From: an uncultured Lachnospiraceae bacterium
GTDB taxonomy: Bacteria > Bacillota > Clostridia > Lachnospirales > Lachnospiraceae
DNA length: 64,000 nucleotides
Direction of reading: 5' to 3'
Assembly: GCA_947644545.1 (NCBI GenBank)
Contig: CANRZW010000005.1
Location: 1-64,000 of the forward strand
Shown here: piece after piece, positions 42,320 through 51,907 of the stretch
How the letters are laid out: each line of letters starts with the position of its first letter
Position numbering within the stretch: the first letter of the stretch is position 1
The notes under the pieces: generated by a model
The model's input: only the letters and a program-made list of their open reading frames with translations
Database searches by the model: none
What the model was told of the DNA's origin: nothing
Translations under genes and position numbers: made by a program

Positions 42320-45300
42320 ATGGCTATGAAAAAAGCGGCTAAGAGATCAAAAAGAAGACTGAAGAGAAGTATTCGGCGTAGTCTGGCTGCCGTGCTCATG
42401 ATCACGGCAATAGGAGTGGCAGCGGTTCCCGTACCGGAGAACTATGCGGATAACGGGGATGCGGCCGGAAATATGACCAGGGCCTCCGATGTGCATGACA
42501 AGGATCTGGCAGATTACGGATATACTGACACACTGCGCAAGGTGGTTGAACTTGTAGAGAAGAAGGATGAGAATGGCAATGTGATTACGGATAGCGAAGG
42601 CAATCCGGTCATGGAAGAAGTCATTAAAGAAAAAAGAGATACCTCCCATGACGAACTGACCGCTACCAGTACCAGCGGCAAGAAGATCGATCTGAGTCGT
42701 CATGCAGGTAAAGACATAGAGGATCTGATGCAGGAGCCTGATGTTATGCCCTCCCTGGCGACGACGGACGTTGGCGGCGGCATTTACGACCTGTGCTGGC
42801 AGTTTATGTTCTATCAGGTGAAGGAACCGGAGAGTAATGCGGACCGCGGTGTAATCTGTAAGTATAATAACCAGTATTCTACCGACAAATTGGAACTTGG
42901 CATGAAGCCGATCACAGAGTATTATACGGTGGCGGAGAATCGATTTGAAGCTTATTTTGACGAAAACTATGTGGAAACGGATGCATCCGGGAATCCTGTA
43001 GCTAATGGGATGACCCATGCCAAGGCACTGAAGAACATGCGGATGGATCCGACAGAGCCGATCATATTCAATTATGGCATCTATAAGGCGAACAGTTTGA
43101 CGGAGTTTGAGAAGAATTTCTTCCAGACTTATTGCAAGGCCGAATATGATAATAAAGTAAAAGAATTTCAGCAGTACGAGAAAGATAAAGACAAATATGA
43201 TCCGGCAGGCGGAGGTGACGCACCGGTAGAGCCGGCAGCGTTGGAAAAAAAGCCGTCCGAAGTTTTTTCCACAGAACAGAAGCTCAAATTCTACTGTGAT
43301 CAGGACAAAACGTTGGAGAAATACGGTTCGGGATATACGCTTCGTCGTGTCAGCGACAGCAGATTGAAGACAGATGGAGCTGCGGATACCGAGAGCGTAA
43401 TTTATATGGCGCATGGTGGAAAGCCCATAGAATCTATGGGAGCATCCAATGATCTGAACGGATTCCTTGCAACTGCTACTAGTCCGTATCTGATGTGTGC
43501 GATCGGGAATCAGGCTTTTAAGGGCGTATCCAAGGTAGTAAACCTGGTGATTCCTTCGATGATCGGTTATATAGGGGATGAGGCTTTTGCCGATGCTGCC
43601 CTGATGGAGAGCATTCAGATTGACAACGTTGCTAAGATCGGCAACAGGGCTTTTAAGGGCTGTGTTAAGCTTGCTACGGTCAAAATCGCTCAGGGTACGG
43701 AAGTGATCGGTGCGGATTGTTTCAGTGGGACTGCGATCAATGAGATTGCATTGCCGACTTCCATCACGACGATCGGATACGGCGCATTTTCCAAGTGCAG
43801 GAATCTGTCCACTCTTAATCTGAATAATATGAAGACTGCCTGTGAGGTTAAGGATTATGCGTTTTACGATTGTAACGCATTGTCCGAGGTAGCGATGGCA
43901 GATTCTGCGATCGTTTCGCTTGGAGCCGGTGCGTTTGCGGTAGAGGGCGGTTCCCTTCCGATGGGGATTACGCTTCCCAGGGGAATGTCTGATGCAAAGA
44001 GCATCGGAAATTATCTCTTTTCCGGAAGATCCAGCCTGGAGTATGTTGTATTTCCGCAGAATTATGGCCGTACGGCGACTCCGGATACCAAGATTCCCGA
44101 TTCGGTATTCCATCGGTGTGTCAACCTGAAGTATGTGGAGTTTCCGACGGATCAGAAGAATGATCCGCAGGCATGTGGTTTTGTGCAGTATAATCCGGAG
44201 AAGTTGTTTGCGGATGTGATCAATCCTGATTTTTACGTGAAGGGACCCAAGACCAATACACAGGGTGATCCGGCTTATCCGAGAACAAGCACCTGGGATG
44301 CCGTGACGGCAGTATCAGAGACTGTACCATATTTGTATATTGAGAATGGTGTAGAATATTATGAAGTCAGTGACGGAACATATCTGTTGTGTATTAACGA
44401 CAAGGGAATTTTGACGTCCTGTACATTTAAACCGGGGGTAGACCCTTCAAAAAAGAAAAATGTTAAACTGACAATACCGGCATTGGTGGGACATACGAAG
44501 GTGGTCGGAATCGCTTCGGGCTGTTTCAGTGATTCAGAACTGAATGAGAACGTAGTCTCTCTGACGATCCAGGATGAGTCCATTTCCGAGATTGAGAACG
44601 GCGTCTTCCAGGGCGGCGGCGGAAAGAACAAAAAGGACTGGCAGAAGCTGCAGAAGGTTTCTATCGGCAACTCCGTGACAAAGATCGGTGACAATGCATT
44701 TAAGGATTGTATCAGTCTGATCGATGTGACCTTTAATTCTCCGCTTGGCGGACATGAAGCATTTACGATCGGAACGGATGCCTTTAAGACCCAGAGCGGT
44801 GAGCTGACCTTCCACGGGGATATCGTGAAAGGGTATGCACCTTTTGACTGGGCAACGGATCCTGCGAATGTCATCCAGACACAGGACGGAATCCGCGTAT
44901 GTTATAAGAGCCTTTCACCGACCTATCTGACGGTTATGTATAATCCGATTACCAAGATGGTCACGCTGCTCGATTATCCGAAGTACAATGAAGTCAGCGA
45001 GATTTTATATGATGCACATGCGGATGAGATCAGAAGGGGCGGTTTCGCATCTTATGAGGATATGAAGGTTGCGGAGTGGTATAGTCGTTATGCGGATGAG
45101 AAGTATGACGAGAATCGTAAGAACTTCGCGAATGCATGGGCAGCTGCAGATGATAAGCAGGCACTGTATGCTTCGGATGCTTACGGCCCGTGGATTCATG
45201 CCGACTTCTGTAAGGAATGGGAAGACTGGAAGAACGGTAATCCTCATCCGAGTACGCCGGACACACCGGATACGCCGGACACGACGAGCAGCTCCGGTAC

Positions 45301-47893
45301 GACGGAAAGTGCGAATGCGCTGACAGACTGGCTGTTTGAGCCTATGGTCGTGCAGGCGGCGTCAAATCCTCCGGCAGCGGGCGGAAGTCCGAAACCGTAT
45401 TATGAAGTACATCCGTATAATGTAATAGACCTGGTGGATGTCAATGATCCTTACCGGGCGCCTACGGCGGAAGAGCAGGGACTGGTCTATGCTACCAGGA
45501 ATATCATCGTGCCGGAAGGCGTGGATTCCATCGATGTGTATGGATATATCAAGAATTATGATGTAAACGGAAATGTCACTACAGGAGCCGACAGGAATAC
45601 CGGCAATTATAATACGTATCTGCGGAATAACTGGAGTACGGACATTATCAAGATGTACGAGAGAACAGGGAACGATGAGGTCGACAATACAGAGATCGTT
45701 CCGGGATTGTTCAGTGGATATTTCAAGGACAATACGTCGGTAGAATCTCATATCCGTGGTAATGACCTGATTCAGTCAGTTACTTTAAACAGTGTAAGAT
45801 ATTTACCGGATTATGCTTTTGACAGCTGTGAGAATCTGAGATGGGTAGTGATAGGCAACAATCTTGCTGATATCGGTAAGGCGCCTTTCAGAGGCTGCTA
45901 TAAAATGACCTCAGTCAGCAATAACGAGTATTACACAACAGAAAATGGTATTATTTATTCCAATAATGCAGACGGTTCCCGTACCATAGAAGAATGTCTG
46001 TCGGCGAGAGGCAACGGAGTCGGAGAAGGTGTTGTGAGTATCGTTTCGGATCCGAATCTTGCCAGTGTGAGCGCGATCAGACCGGGCGCTTTTGAGGACT
46101 GTGACAATATTACCTCAATCAGTTTCGGTATGAATGATACAGGCGGGCTGACGATTATTCCGGAGGATTGCTTTAGGAATTGTGATAAGCTTGCGTCCGT
46201 TATCCTGCCAAGAACCGTAAACGATGTGGAAAGAGGCGCATTTATCGGTTCCAACGCTTTGAATACGCTTACGTTCTATGGTAAGGAAGTGAAGATATCC
46301 GGTAACGCATTTGAGAGCAATGAAGAGAAGTGCAACACCCTGGTGAGAACCTACGATGATTCCGCAGTAGTGCGGTATGTAAAGGAGTATGGTAAGGCGT
46401 ACAATCTTACGCTGGATAACAATCGCCTTGGCGAACTGTGGACCGTTACTTTCCTGGATGCCGATCATATGATGATGAGCGGGCTTAAGGATAAAGATGA
46501 CAATGAGATCGAGAATCCGCAGTATGTACAGGACGGAGGTTACGCGGTAGTTCCACAGGATCCGGTTCATGAGGGTTGGACATTTGAGAAATGGGTCGGC
46601 ATGAACGGCACTGAGATCGATGACAAGATCACGGAAGATACGATCTTCTATGCGCAGGGTCATTCGGAAGACGGCATGGTGAACGGTAAGTATATGGTTG
46701 AGTTCTATGATGGCGTCGATGGTAAGAAGATAGGGCCGACACAGTATATTGAGCCGGGAAGCGATGCGATCGCACCTTCTCAGCCGGTTCATGCAGGATA
46801 TGCTTTCGATAAGTGGAGTGACAGTTATACCAATATACAGGCGAACAAGTCCATCGTTGCGCTGTATAAAGCAACGACCAGCGGCGGCAGTACGAGTTCA
46901 GGCGGATCGAATTCGGGTCAGAATACGACATCGAACAAAACAACTTCGTCACAGACCTCTTCCAGTACGAGCACGACATCTTCTTCGTCTGCATCGACAT
47001 CGACTACGTCGTCAACAGGTAATACGGCAATGTACTCGGTAACAGTAATCGGCGGCAGCGGCAGCGGAAGTTATGCACAGGGCGCACCGGTCGTTATCAC
47101 TGCCAATACGCCGGCGGCAGGTTCGGTATTCAGCAAATGGGTAACCGAGTCCCAGGGTGTTTCACTGGCCAGTGTCAGCACGTCACCGACAACGTTTACG
47201 ATGCCGGGCAATAATGTAACGATCACCGCAGAGTATACGGAGGGAACAGCACCGGCGGCACCGGCAGGAGGCAGTAGCAGCACCGGTGGCAGCGGTAATG
47301 ATCGCAATACCGGTACGGGCAGTACGCGGGTGGATATTACCAAACCCGGTATCTCGAATAAGGATCTTGCGACAGCGAACGTGAACGGCGCGACAGATAA
47401 TTTCATCATTAAGATCTCTGAGACGGATGAGGCGACGAAGGCTGTAGCAGAAGCGTTAACAGGCGAGTATGGCAGTCTGGATAATATCCTGTATTATGCG
47501 ATGGATATCAGCTTGTATGATGCTACCGGAACCACGAAGATTACGGATACGTCGGGAATAACGGTGGATATTACGATTCCGATCCCGGATGCGTTGATCG
47601 CCTATGGTGGTAATAATATGGCGGGCGCAGTGGTGAATGGTAATCAGCTGGAGAAGTTAAATGAGAATTTCACAACGATAAACGGCGTTCCTTGTATCAG
47701 ATTTACGGCATCTCACTTCTCACCGTATACGATTTATGTAGATACGGGTAATCTGACTGAGGGTATGCTTGATACAACGCCTAAGACCGGTGATCCGATC
47801 CATCCGAAGTGGTTCTTATCCCTCGGCTTGGCATGTTTATCAGTGATTCTGTTTATGAAGAAAGACAGGCGGATCAAAGTGAAAACAGCATAA
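42320..47893 (+). CDS. Very large BspA-like leucine-rich-repeat surface protein, sortase substrate
   Basis: A cell-wall protein of 1857 residues. In order: a basic N-terminus with a signal anchor (about 20-45), a unique region, LRR_5-type repeats in three blocks (about 390-560, 725-810, 1140-1335, with units such as IGNRAFKGCVKLATVKI), a Thr/Pro/Asp linker (about 977-1000), two InlB-like repeats (about 1375-1430 and 1459-1517, ending FEKW/FDKW), a Ser/Thr-rich stretch (about 1520-1570), another FSKW-type repeat, and a domain ending ASHFSPYTIYV. The C-terminus is TPKTGDPIHPKWFLSLGL, a hydrophobic run and a basic tail, i.e. a sorting signal. Likely adhesion or host contact (inference). GAGGAGAGGG precedes the start. 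Confidence 0.92.
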   Translation: MAMKKAAKRSKRRLKRSIRRSLAAVLMITAIGVAAVPVPENYADNGDAAGNMTRASDVHDKDLADYGYTDTLRKVVELVEKKDENGNVITDSEGNPVMEEVIKEKRDTSHDELTATSTSGKKIDLSRHAGKDIEDLMQEPDVMPSLATTDVGGGIYDLCWQFMFYQVKEPESNADRGVICKYNNQYSTDKLELGMKPITEYYTVAENRFEAYFDENYVETDASGNPVANGMTHAKALKNMRMDPTEPIIFNYGIYKANSLTEFEKNFFQTYCKAEYDNKVKEFQQYEKDKDKYDPAGGGDAPVEPAALEKKPSEVFSTEQKLKFYCDQDKTLEKYGSGYTLRRVSDSRLKTDGAADTESVIYMAHGGKPIESMGASNDLNGFLATATSPYLMCAIGNQAFKGVSKVVNLVIPSMIGYIGDEAFADAALMESIQIDNVAKIGNRAFKGCVKLATVKIAQGTEVIGADCFSGTAINEIALPTSITTIGYGAFSKCRNLSTLNLNNMKTACEVKDYAFYDCNALSEVAMADSAIVSLGAGAFAVEGGSLPMGITLPRGMSDAKSIGNYLFSGRSSLEYVVFPQNYGRTATPDTKIPDSVFHRCVNLKYVEFPTDQKNDPQACGFVQYNPEKLFADVINPDFYVKGPKTNTQGDPAYPRTSTWDAVTAVSETVPYLYIENGVEYYEVSDGTYLLCINDKGILTSCTFKPGVDPSKKKNVKLTIPALVGHTKVVGIASGCFSDSELNENVVSLTIQDESISEIENGVFQGGGGKNKKDWQKLQKVSIGNSVTKIGDNAFKDCISLIDVTFNSPLGGHEAFTIGTDAFKTQSGELTFHGDIVKGYAPFDWATDPANVIQTQDGIRVCYKSLSPTYLTVMYNPITKMVTLLDYPKYNEVSEILYDAHADEIRRGGFASYEDMKVAEWYSRYADEKYDENRKNFANAWAAADDKQALYASDAYGPWIHADFCKEWEDWKNGNPHPSTPDTPDTPDTTSSSGTTESANALTDWLFEPMVVQAASNPPAAGGSPKPYYEVHPYNVIDLVDVNDPYRAPTAEEQGLVYATRNIIVPEGVDSIDVYGYIKNYDVNGNVTTGADRNTGNYNTYLRNNWSTDIIKMYERTGNDEVDNTEIVPGLFSGYFKDNTSVESHIRGNDLIQSVTLNSVRYLPDYAFDSCENLRWVVIGNNLADIGKAPFRGCYKMTSVSNNEYYTTENGIIYSNNADGSRTIEECLSARGNGVGEGVVSIVSDPNLASVSAIRPGAFEDCDNITSISFGMNDTGGLTIIPEDCFRNCDKLASVILPRTVNDVERGAFIGSNALNTLTFYGKEVKISGNAFESNEEKCNTLVRTYDDSAVVRYVKEYGKAYNLTLDNNRLGELWTVTFLDADHMMMSGLKDKDDNEIENPQYVQDGGYAVVPQDPVHEGWTFEKWVGMNGTEIDDKITEDTIFYAQGHSEDGMVNGKYMVEFYDGVDGKKIGPTQYIEPGSDAIAPSQPVHAGYAFDKWSDSYTNIQANKSIVALYKATTSGGSTSSGGSNSGQNTTSNKTTSSQTSSSTSTTSSSSASTSTTSSTGNTAMYSVTVIGGSGSGSYAQGAPVVITANTPAAGSVFSKWVTESQGVSLASVSTSPTTFTMPGNNVTITAEYTEGTAPAAPAGGSSSTGGSGNDRNTGTGSTRVDITKPGISNKDLATANVNGATDNFIIKISETDEATKAVAEALTGEYGSLDNILYYAMDISLYDATGTTKITDTSGITVDITIPIPDALIAYGGNNMAGAVVNGNQLEKLNENFTTINGVPCIRFTASHFSPYTIYVDTGNLTEGMLDTTPKTGDPIHPKWFLSLGLACLSVILFMKKDRRIKVKTA

Positions 47894-47903
47894 GGGAAAT
47901 TCT

Positions 47904-50786
47904 ATGAAGAAAACAATAAGAAATCTGATAGGTATTCTGCTTCTTGCGACAGCAATAGCAGTGACACAGATCCCTGTATCAGATGTGGAAGCGGCTCCGA
48001 CCGCTTCTGCATCTGATTTTCAGATGGATGGCACGACATTAGTGAAGTATAATGGCACGGCTGAGACCGTGTCTGTTTCTAATTCCGTTAAGAAGATAGA
48101 GGCGGAAGCCTTTGCAGGCAATGATAAGATCCGCAGTGTGACGATCGGAGATGCAGTTGAGATCATTGGCGCCAGAGCCTTTTCGGAGTGCAGGAATCTG
48201 GAAAGTGTAACGATACCGGACGCGGTGCAGACGATTGGTACGGCTGCTTTTGGCGGCTGCGTGTCACTTAAAGATGTGACGGTAGGTACAGGTCTTGTGA
48301 ATCTTGGCAACGGTGCGTTCGCCGGAAACAGCAGCCTGGAAAATATACGTTTCAGCAGCAGTAATCCCAAATTCACCTGTGATGATGGCGCAATCCTGAA
48401 TAAGGACGGCAGAGATACGATCTATCAGTTTCTTGCCGGCAGGAAGGGAGACAGTTATGAAATTCCGTCCGGGATCAAGACGATCAAGCCGTATGCTTTC
48501 TGGGGTGATTACAATTTAGAACATGTGAGCATTGGTAAGGATGTGAAGGAGATTCCGGCTTATGCATTTTCCAATTGTAAGAATCTAAAGGAAGTAGAGG
48601 TCTCCTTCTCGGTAAAGAATATTGATATGAAGGCATTTGAAGATTGTGTCAGACTTCGTCAGATTACGATTCCGCCTTCCGTGAGCACGATTCACAGCAC
48701 AGCGTTTGACGGATGCACCAAGCTTGAGATCAAGGCGGATGAAGGGTCTGCGGCACATACTTATGCACAGTCTCTTAATCTGGAAGATATTGAAGTATCG
48801 GAATATGAAGAAGCGCCGGTTCCCGACAGTGTCAGCAGCAATGATCTTCCGGATCCTGCCGCTGCAGATGTTGTATCGGAACCTGTAGATTATTACCACG
48901 AAGTTTCCCATATGAATGCGATGGCAGATGAGGAAGACGACTCTGTCAAGGGAAAAACGAGGGTGATCGGACAACAGGCCTATGTGATCATTGATAATGC
49001 AACAGCTACAATCAATGTCGGCAGTACCGGGGAGACGATTGGCGGACCTCCGGTCGAAGATACGGAACAGAATAAGGATACGGTTCCGGGACTTGCCGGT
49101 TCCGACGATGCGAAGGGAGGTTCCTTTCCTAAGTATGCGATCGTGAAAGGCAGTGACGGTAAAACAGTCGTTGCGGCGCAGGCATACTATGACAGTGAGA
49201 TGACTTCCTACACGATTCCGGAAAATGTTGTGCGGATCGGCGAGTTTTCTTTTGCGAGATCCGGTCTGCAGTCCATTGTAATCCCGGAAGGGGTAGAGGA
49301 GATCGGTTATGCAGCGTTTTATCATTGCGATGCTTTAAAGAACGTGGACATTCCGGGGAGTGTGGCAACGATCGATGCGGCAGCTTTTGACCAGACGGCC
49401 TGGCTCTCAGATTGGAGACAGAGCAGTGGCAATGAATTTCTGATCGTCGGAGACGGCATTCTCTTGGCCTATAAGGGAAATGGCAGTGTCGTCAAAGTGC
49501 CCGACGGGGTGAAGAAGATCGGTGCAGAAGTATTTAAGGAACGCGAGGAGATCAACAGTGTTATTCTGCCGGACAGTGTGGAAACAATCGGTGAGGCTGC
49601 CTTTGCAGGCTGCAGTAATCTCACACAGACAGAAGGCGGCAGTCATATAAGAAAGATCAGTGACAGGGCGTTTGCAGGCTGTCCGATCACTACGATACAT
49701 ATTCCGGAAACCGTTGAGGAGATAGGACTTCGTGCTTTTGACAGTACAGATTCGGGCAAAGCGGCGGAAAGCGGCGTGGTTGTTTTTGCAGGCGGGAATC
49801 TGCCGACGCTTTCCTATGAAGCTATGTCTACCAGATTGTACAGGGATACCTATCGTGATCTGGCATTTAAGGGAAGTACGGTAGCCGTTATTCCGGATAC
49901 AGTCAATGATCTGTCAGGGACTGTGCTTGATGACACAAAGGCCGGATTTACAGGTGTTGTCTGTAAGATGACGAAAGAAGCTTCAGATCACGAGAACGGA
50001 ACATTGCAGGTTGTGTCAAGACAGGGCAATGGCGCCCTGCTTTCGGCCGGTGAGACCTGCCGTATCGATGGACAGTCTTATGTTTTGGAAGAAGGAAGCC
50101 AGATATCCGGTTCCGTTAGCGGTTCCGGGGATGAAGAAGCAGGAACAGATACAGGGGTCAGGGTAGAGATCCAGAGTGATACTCTCACTGATAACGGTAC
50201 AGCCGGAGCGGTGCTCGCCGGTTCCGACGACAGTTTCGTATTGGAGATTGCCGATGACGAGACTGCTAAGGCGAAGATTGGTGATGTGTATAAGAAGATT
50301 TACGGGAATACGCTGCCGCAGAATCTTTGTGCATATGAGATCAGGATGACGGAAGAATCCACAGGGGTGCCGATTACAGGGCTCGGTAAGATGAGTGTCG
50401 ATGTAACTTTGCCGCTGCCGAACGGCGTCGGGGAAGAGAATCTGCATGTAGTATGTCTCGATGAGGATGGACAACTGGAAGAAGTGGACAGCAGAATTGT
50501 CTCGGCAGACGGTATCAACGCAGTGACATTTACTGCAAGACACTTTTCACCATATGGCATCTACAATTACGGATCGGGCAGAGAATCTGCTGCGAGTGTG
50601 AAAGATGGGCAGGCCGTGTTTACGTCTCTGGGAAACAAGGACGAATCACCGGATACGGGGGACGACAGCATACATCCCAAATGGTTCTTAAGTATGGGAC
50701 TGTTCTTTATGTCCATGACGGTTTTCCTGTACCGTGGGAACAGAAAGCGGAGTGTCCGCGTCAAGGCTCAAGCAGAACGCAAATAG
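47904..50786 (+). CDS. BspA-like leucine-rich-repeat surface protein, sortase substrate
   Basis: A 960-residue secreted, wall-bound protein starting 10 bases after the first LRR gene. A clear signal peptide (NLIGILLLATAIAVTQIPVS, ending near residue 31) is followed by two blocks of LRR_5 repeats (about 45-275 and 405-625, units such as IGTAAFGGCVSLKDVTV). A Pro/Asp/Glu-rich linker lies between them. The C-terminal domain (about 775-900) ends ARHFSPYGIYNYG and resembles the same region of the larger neighbour. The sorting signal is SPDTGDDSIHPKWFLSMGL with a hydrophobic run and a basic tail. It is probably attached by the class B sortase two genes upstream. Confidence 0.92.
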   Translation: MKKTIRNLIGILLLATAIAVTQIPVSDVEAAPTASASDFQMDGTTLVKYNGTAETVSVSNSVKKIEAEAFAGNDKIRSVTIGDAVEIIGARAFSECRNLESVTIPDAVQTIGTAAFGGCVSLKDVTVGTGLVNLGNGAFAGNSSLENIRFSSSNPKFTCDDGAILNKDGRDTIYQFLAGRKGDSYEIPSGIKTIKPYAFWGDYNLEHVSIGKDVKEIPAYAFSNCKNLKEVEVSFSVKNIDMKAFEDCVRLRQITIPPSVSTIHSTAFDGCTKLEIKADEGSAAHTYAQSLNLEDIEVSEYEEAPVPDSVSSNDLPDPAAADVVSEPVDYYHEVSHMNAMADEEDDSVKGKTRVIGQQAYVIIDNATATINVGSTGETIGGPPVEDTEQNKDTVPGLAGSDDAKGGSFPKYAIVKGSDGKTVVAAQAYYDSEMTSYTIPENVVRIGEFSFARSGLQSIVIPEGVEEIGYAAFYHCDALKNVDIPGSVATIDAAAFDQTAWLSDWRQSSGNEFLIVGDGILLAYKGNGSVVKVPDGVKKIGAEVFKEREEINSVILPDSVETIGEAAFAGCSNLTQTEGGSHIRKISDRAFAGCPITTIHIPETVEEIGLRAFDSTDSGKAAESGVVVFAGGNLPTLSYEAMSTRLYRDTYRDLAFKGSTVAVIPDTVNDLSGTVLDDTKAGFTGVVCKMTKEASDHENGTLQVVSRQGNGALLSAGETCRIDGQSYVLEEGSQISGSVSGSGDEEAGTDTGVRVEIQSDTLTDNGTAGAVLAGSDDSFVLEIADDETAKAKIGDVYKKIYGNTLPQNLCAYEIRMTEESTGVPITGLGKMSVDVTLPLPNGVGEENLHVVCLDEDGQLEEVDSRIVSADGINAVTFTARHFSPYGIYNYGSGRESAASVKDGQAVFTSLGNKDESPDTGDDSIHPKWFLSMGLFFMSMTVFLYRGNRKRSVRVKAQAERK

Positions 50787-50821
50787 GTAAAATAGTTAAA
50801 ATAGAATACAGAACATGATAG

Positions 50822-50862
50822 AACTCCTGGCATAGAATAGTCTATAGGCCAGGAGTTTTTTG
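50822..50862 (+). terminator. Terminator of the sortase-LRR operon
   Basis: AACTCCTGGC (50822-50831) and GCCAGGAGTT (50848-50857) are perfect arms followed by TTTTT. Confidence 0.88.
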
Positions 50863-50892
50863 GCGAAAGTCAGTTGATCATGGAGAAAAGAC

Positions 50893-51810
50893 GTGAATCG
50901 TGTAAGAAAACAGGTGAAGTGTGATGAGAATATACAGAGAAAGATAGCGACAGATAAGATCGCGGTTGCAATCCTGGATACGGGAATCGGCTGGCATCCG
51001 GATTTCGGCGATCGTGTGATCGCCTTTGCCGATTTTGTGAACGGCCGGCTGGCAAGTTATGATGACAGCGGACACGGGACACATGTCGCCGGCTGTGTAG
51101 GCGGCAGCGGATATGCTTCCCGCGGAGTTTACAGAGGAATGGCGCCGGACTGTCGATTCTGCGTCGGCAAGATATTGGATCGGAACGGAGAGGGATGTAT
51201 CGAGAGCATGTATCATGGCCTGCTGTGGGTACTGGAAAATCATGAGCGCTACCACATCCGTGTACTGAATGTATCGCTGGGCATCGGTACAAGCGGTGAT
51301 AAGGAACATATGGAGGAACTGGTGGAGATGCTGGACGCCGCATGGGAAAAGGGAATCGTTGTCGTGTGTGCGGCAGGTAATAACGGACCGAAGGAAGGGA
51401 CGATTTCGCCGCTTGGATGCAGCCGCAGGGTGATCACAGTCGGCTGTCACGAAGGAGGCTATTTCGGGGCACGCAAGGATCTGTGTGAAAACTATTCAGG
51501 AAGGGGAAGCAGGAACATGTTGTATCGCAAACCTGATCTTGTCGCGCCGGGAACGGATATCATGTCCTGTAACCTGCAATGGAAAGGAAACCGGAGGTTC
51601 GGATATCGGAATGCCTATATCAAAAAGAGCGGTACATCCATGGCAACGCCGATTGTTGCGGGAGCCGCCGCGTTGTTCCTGCAAAAATATCCGCAGACGG
51701 ATAATGAACAGGTTAAGCGCAAAATGATATACAGTGCAAATGACATAGGGGATTCGTGGAACAAACAGGGATGGGGAATGCTGGATGTGGAAAAGATGTG
51801 TTCGTTTTGA
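50893..51810 (+). CDS. Intracellular-type subtilisin-like serine protease
   Basis: An S8 family protease of 305 residues. The catalytic triad is visible: Asp in AVAILDTGIG, His in GHGTHVAG and Ser in SGTSMATPIVAG; the oxyanion Asn is in AAGNNGP. There is no signal peptide and no inhibitor propeptide, as in intracellular subtilisins. Start GTG at 50893 has GGAG 7 bases upstream. It stands between the surface-protein operon and the citrate synthase gene. Its closeness to the surface proteins does not by itself imply it processes them. Confidence 0.93.
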   Translation: MNRVRKQVKCDENIQRKIATDKIAVAILDTGIGWHPDFGDRVIAFADFVNGRLASYDDSGHGTHVAGCVGGSGYASRGVYRGMAPDCRFCVGKILDRNGEGCIESMYHGLLWVLENHERYHIRVLNVSLGIGTSGDKEHMEELVEMLDAAWEKGIVVVCAAGNNGPKEGTISPLGCSRRVITVGCHEGGYFGARKDLCENYSGRGSRNMLYRKPDLVAPGTDIMSCNLQWKGNRRFGYRNAYIKKSGTSMATPIVAGAAALFLQKYPQTDNEQVKRKMIYSANDIGDSWNKQGWGMLDVEKMCSF

Positions 51811-51818
51811 TTTTGTGG

Positions 51819-51847
51819 TTGACACAGATGGTATGATTGTATACAAT
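51819..51847 (+). promoter_or_regulatory. Promoter of the citrate synthase-IDH operon with GntR-like operator
   Basis: TTGACA (51819-51824) and TACAAT (51842-51847) with a 17-base spacer. The perfect palindrome ATTGTATACAAT (51836-51847) covers the -10 box. It fits the T-GT-AC-A pattern of FCD-type GntR operators, and such a regulator is encoded as the second gene of this operon. Autoregulation and repression are inferred. Confidence 0.65.
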
Positions 51848-51907
51848 TATACGTGATATGCAGAAATGGCAAAACAGTACGAGCTATGAAGCGACAGGAA
51901 AGGTGTG

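Noticed and set aside
42347-44113. A 588-residue open frame antisense to the first LRR gene
   Set aside because: It mirrors the codon pattern of the repeat gene and has no recognisable domain; the sense strand encodes a complete surface protein.
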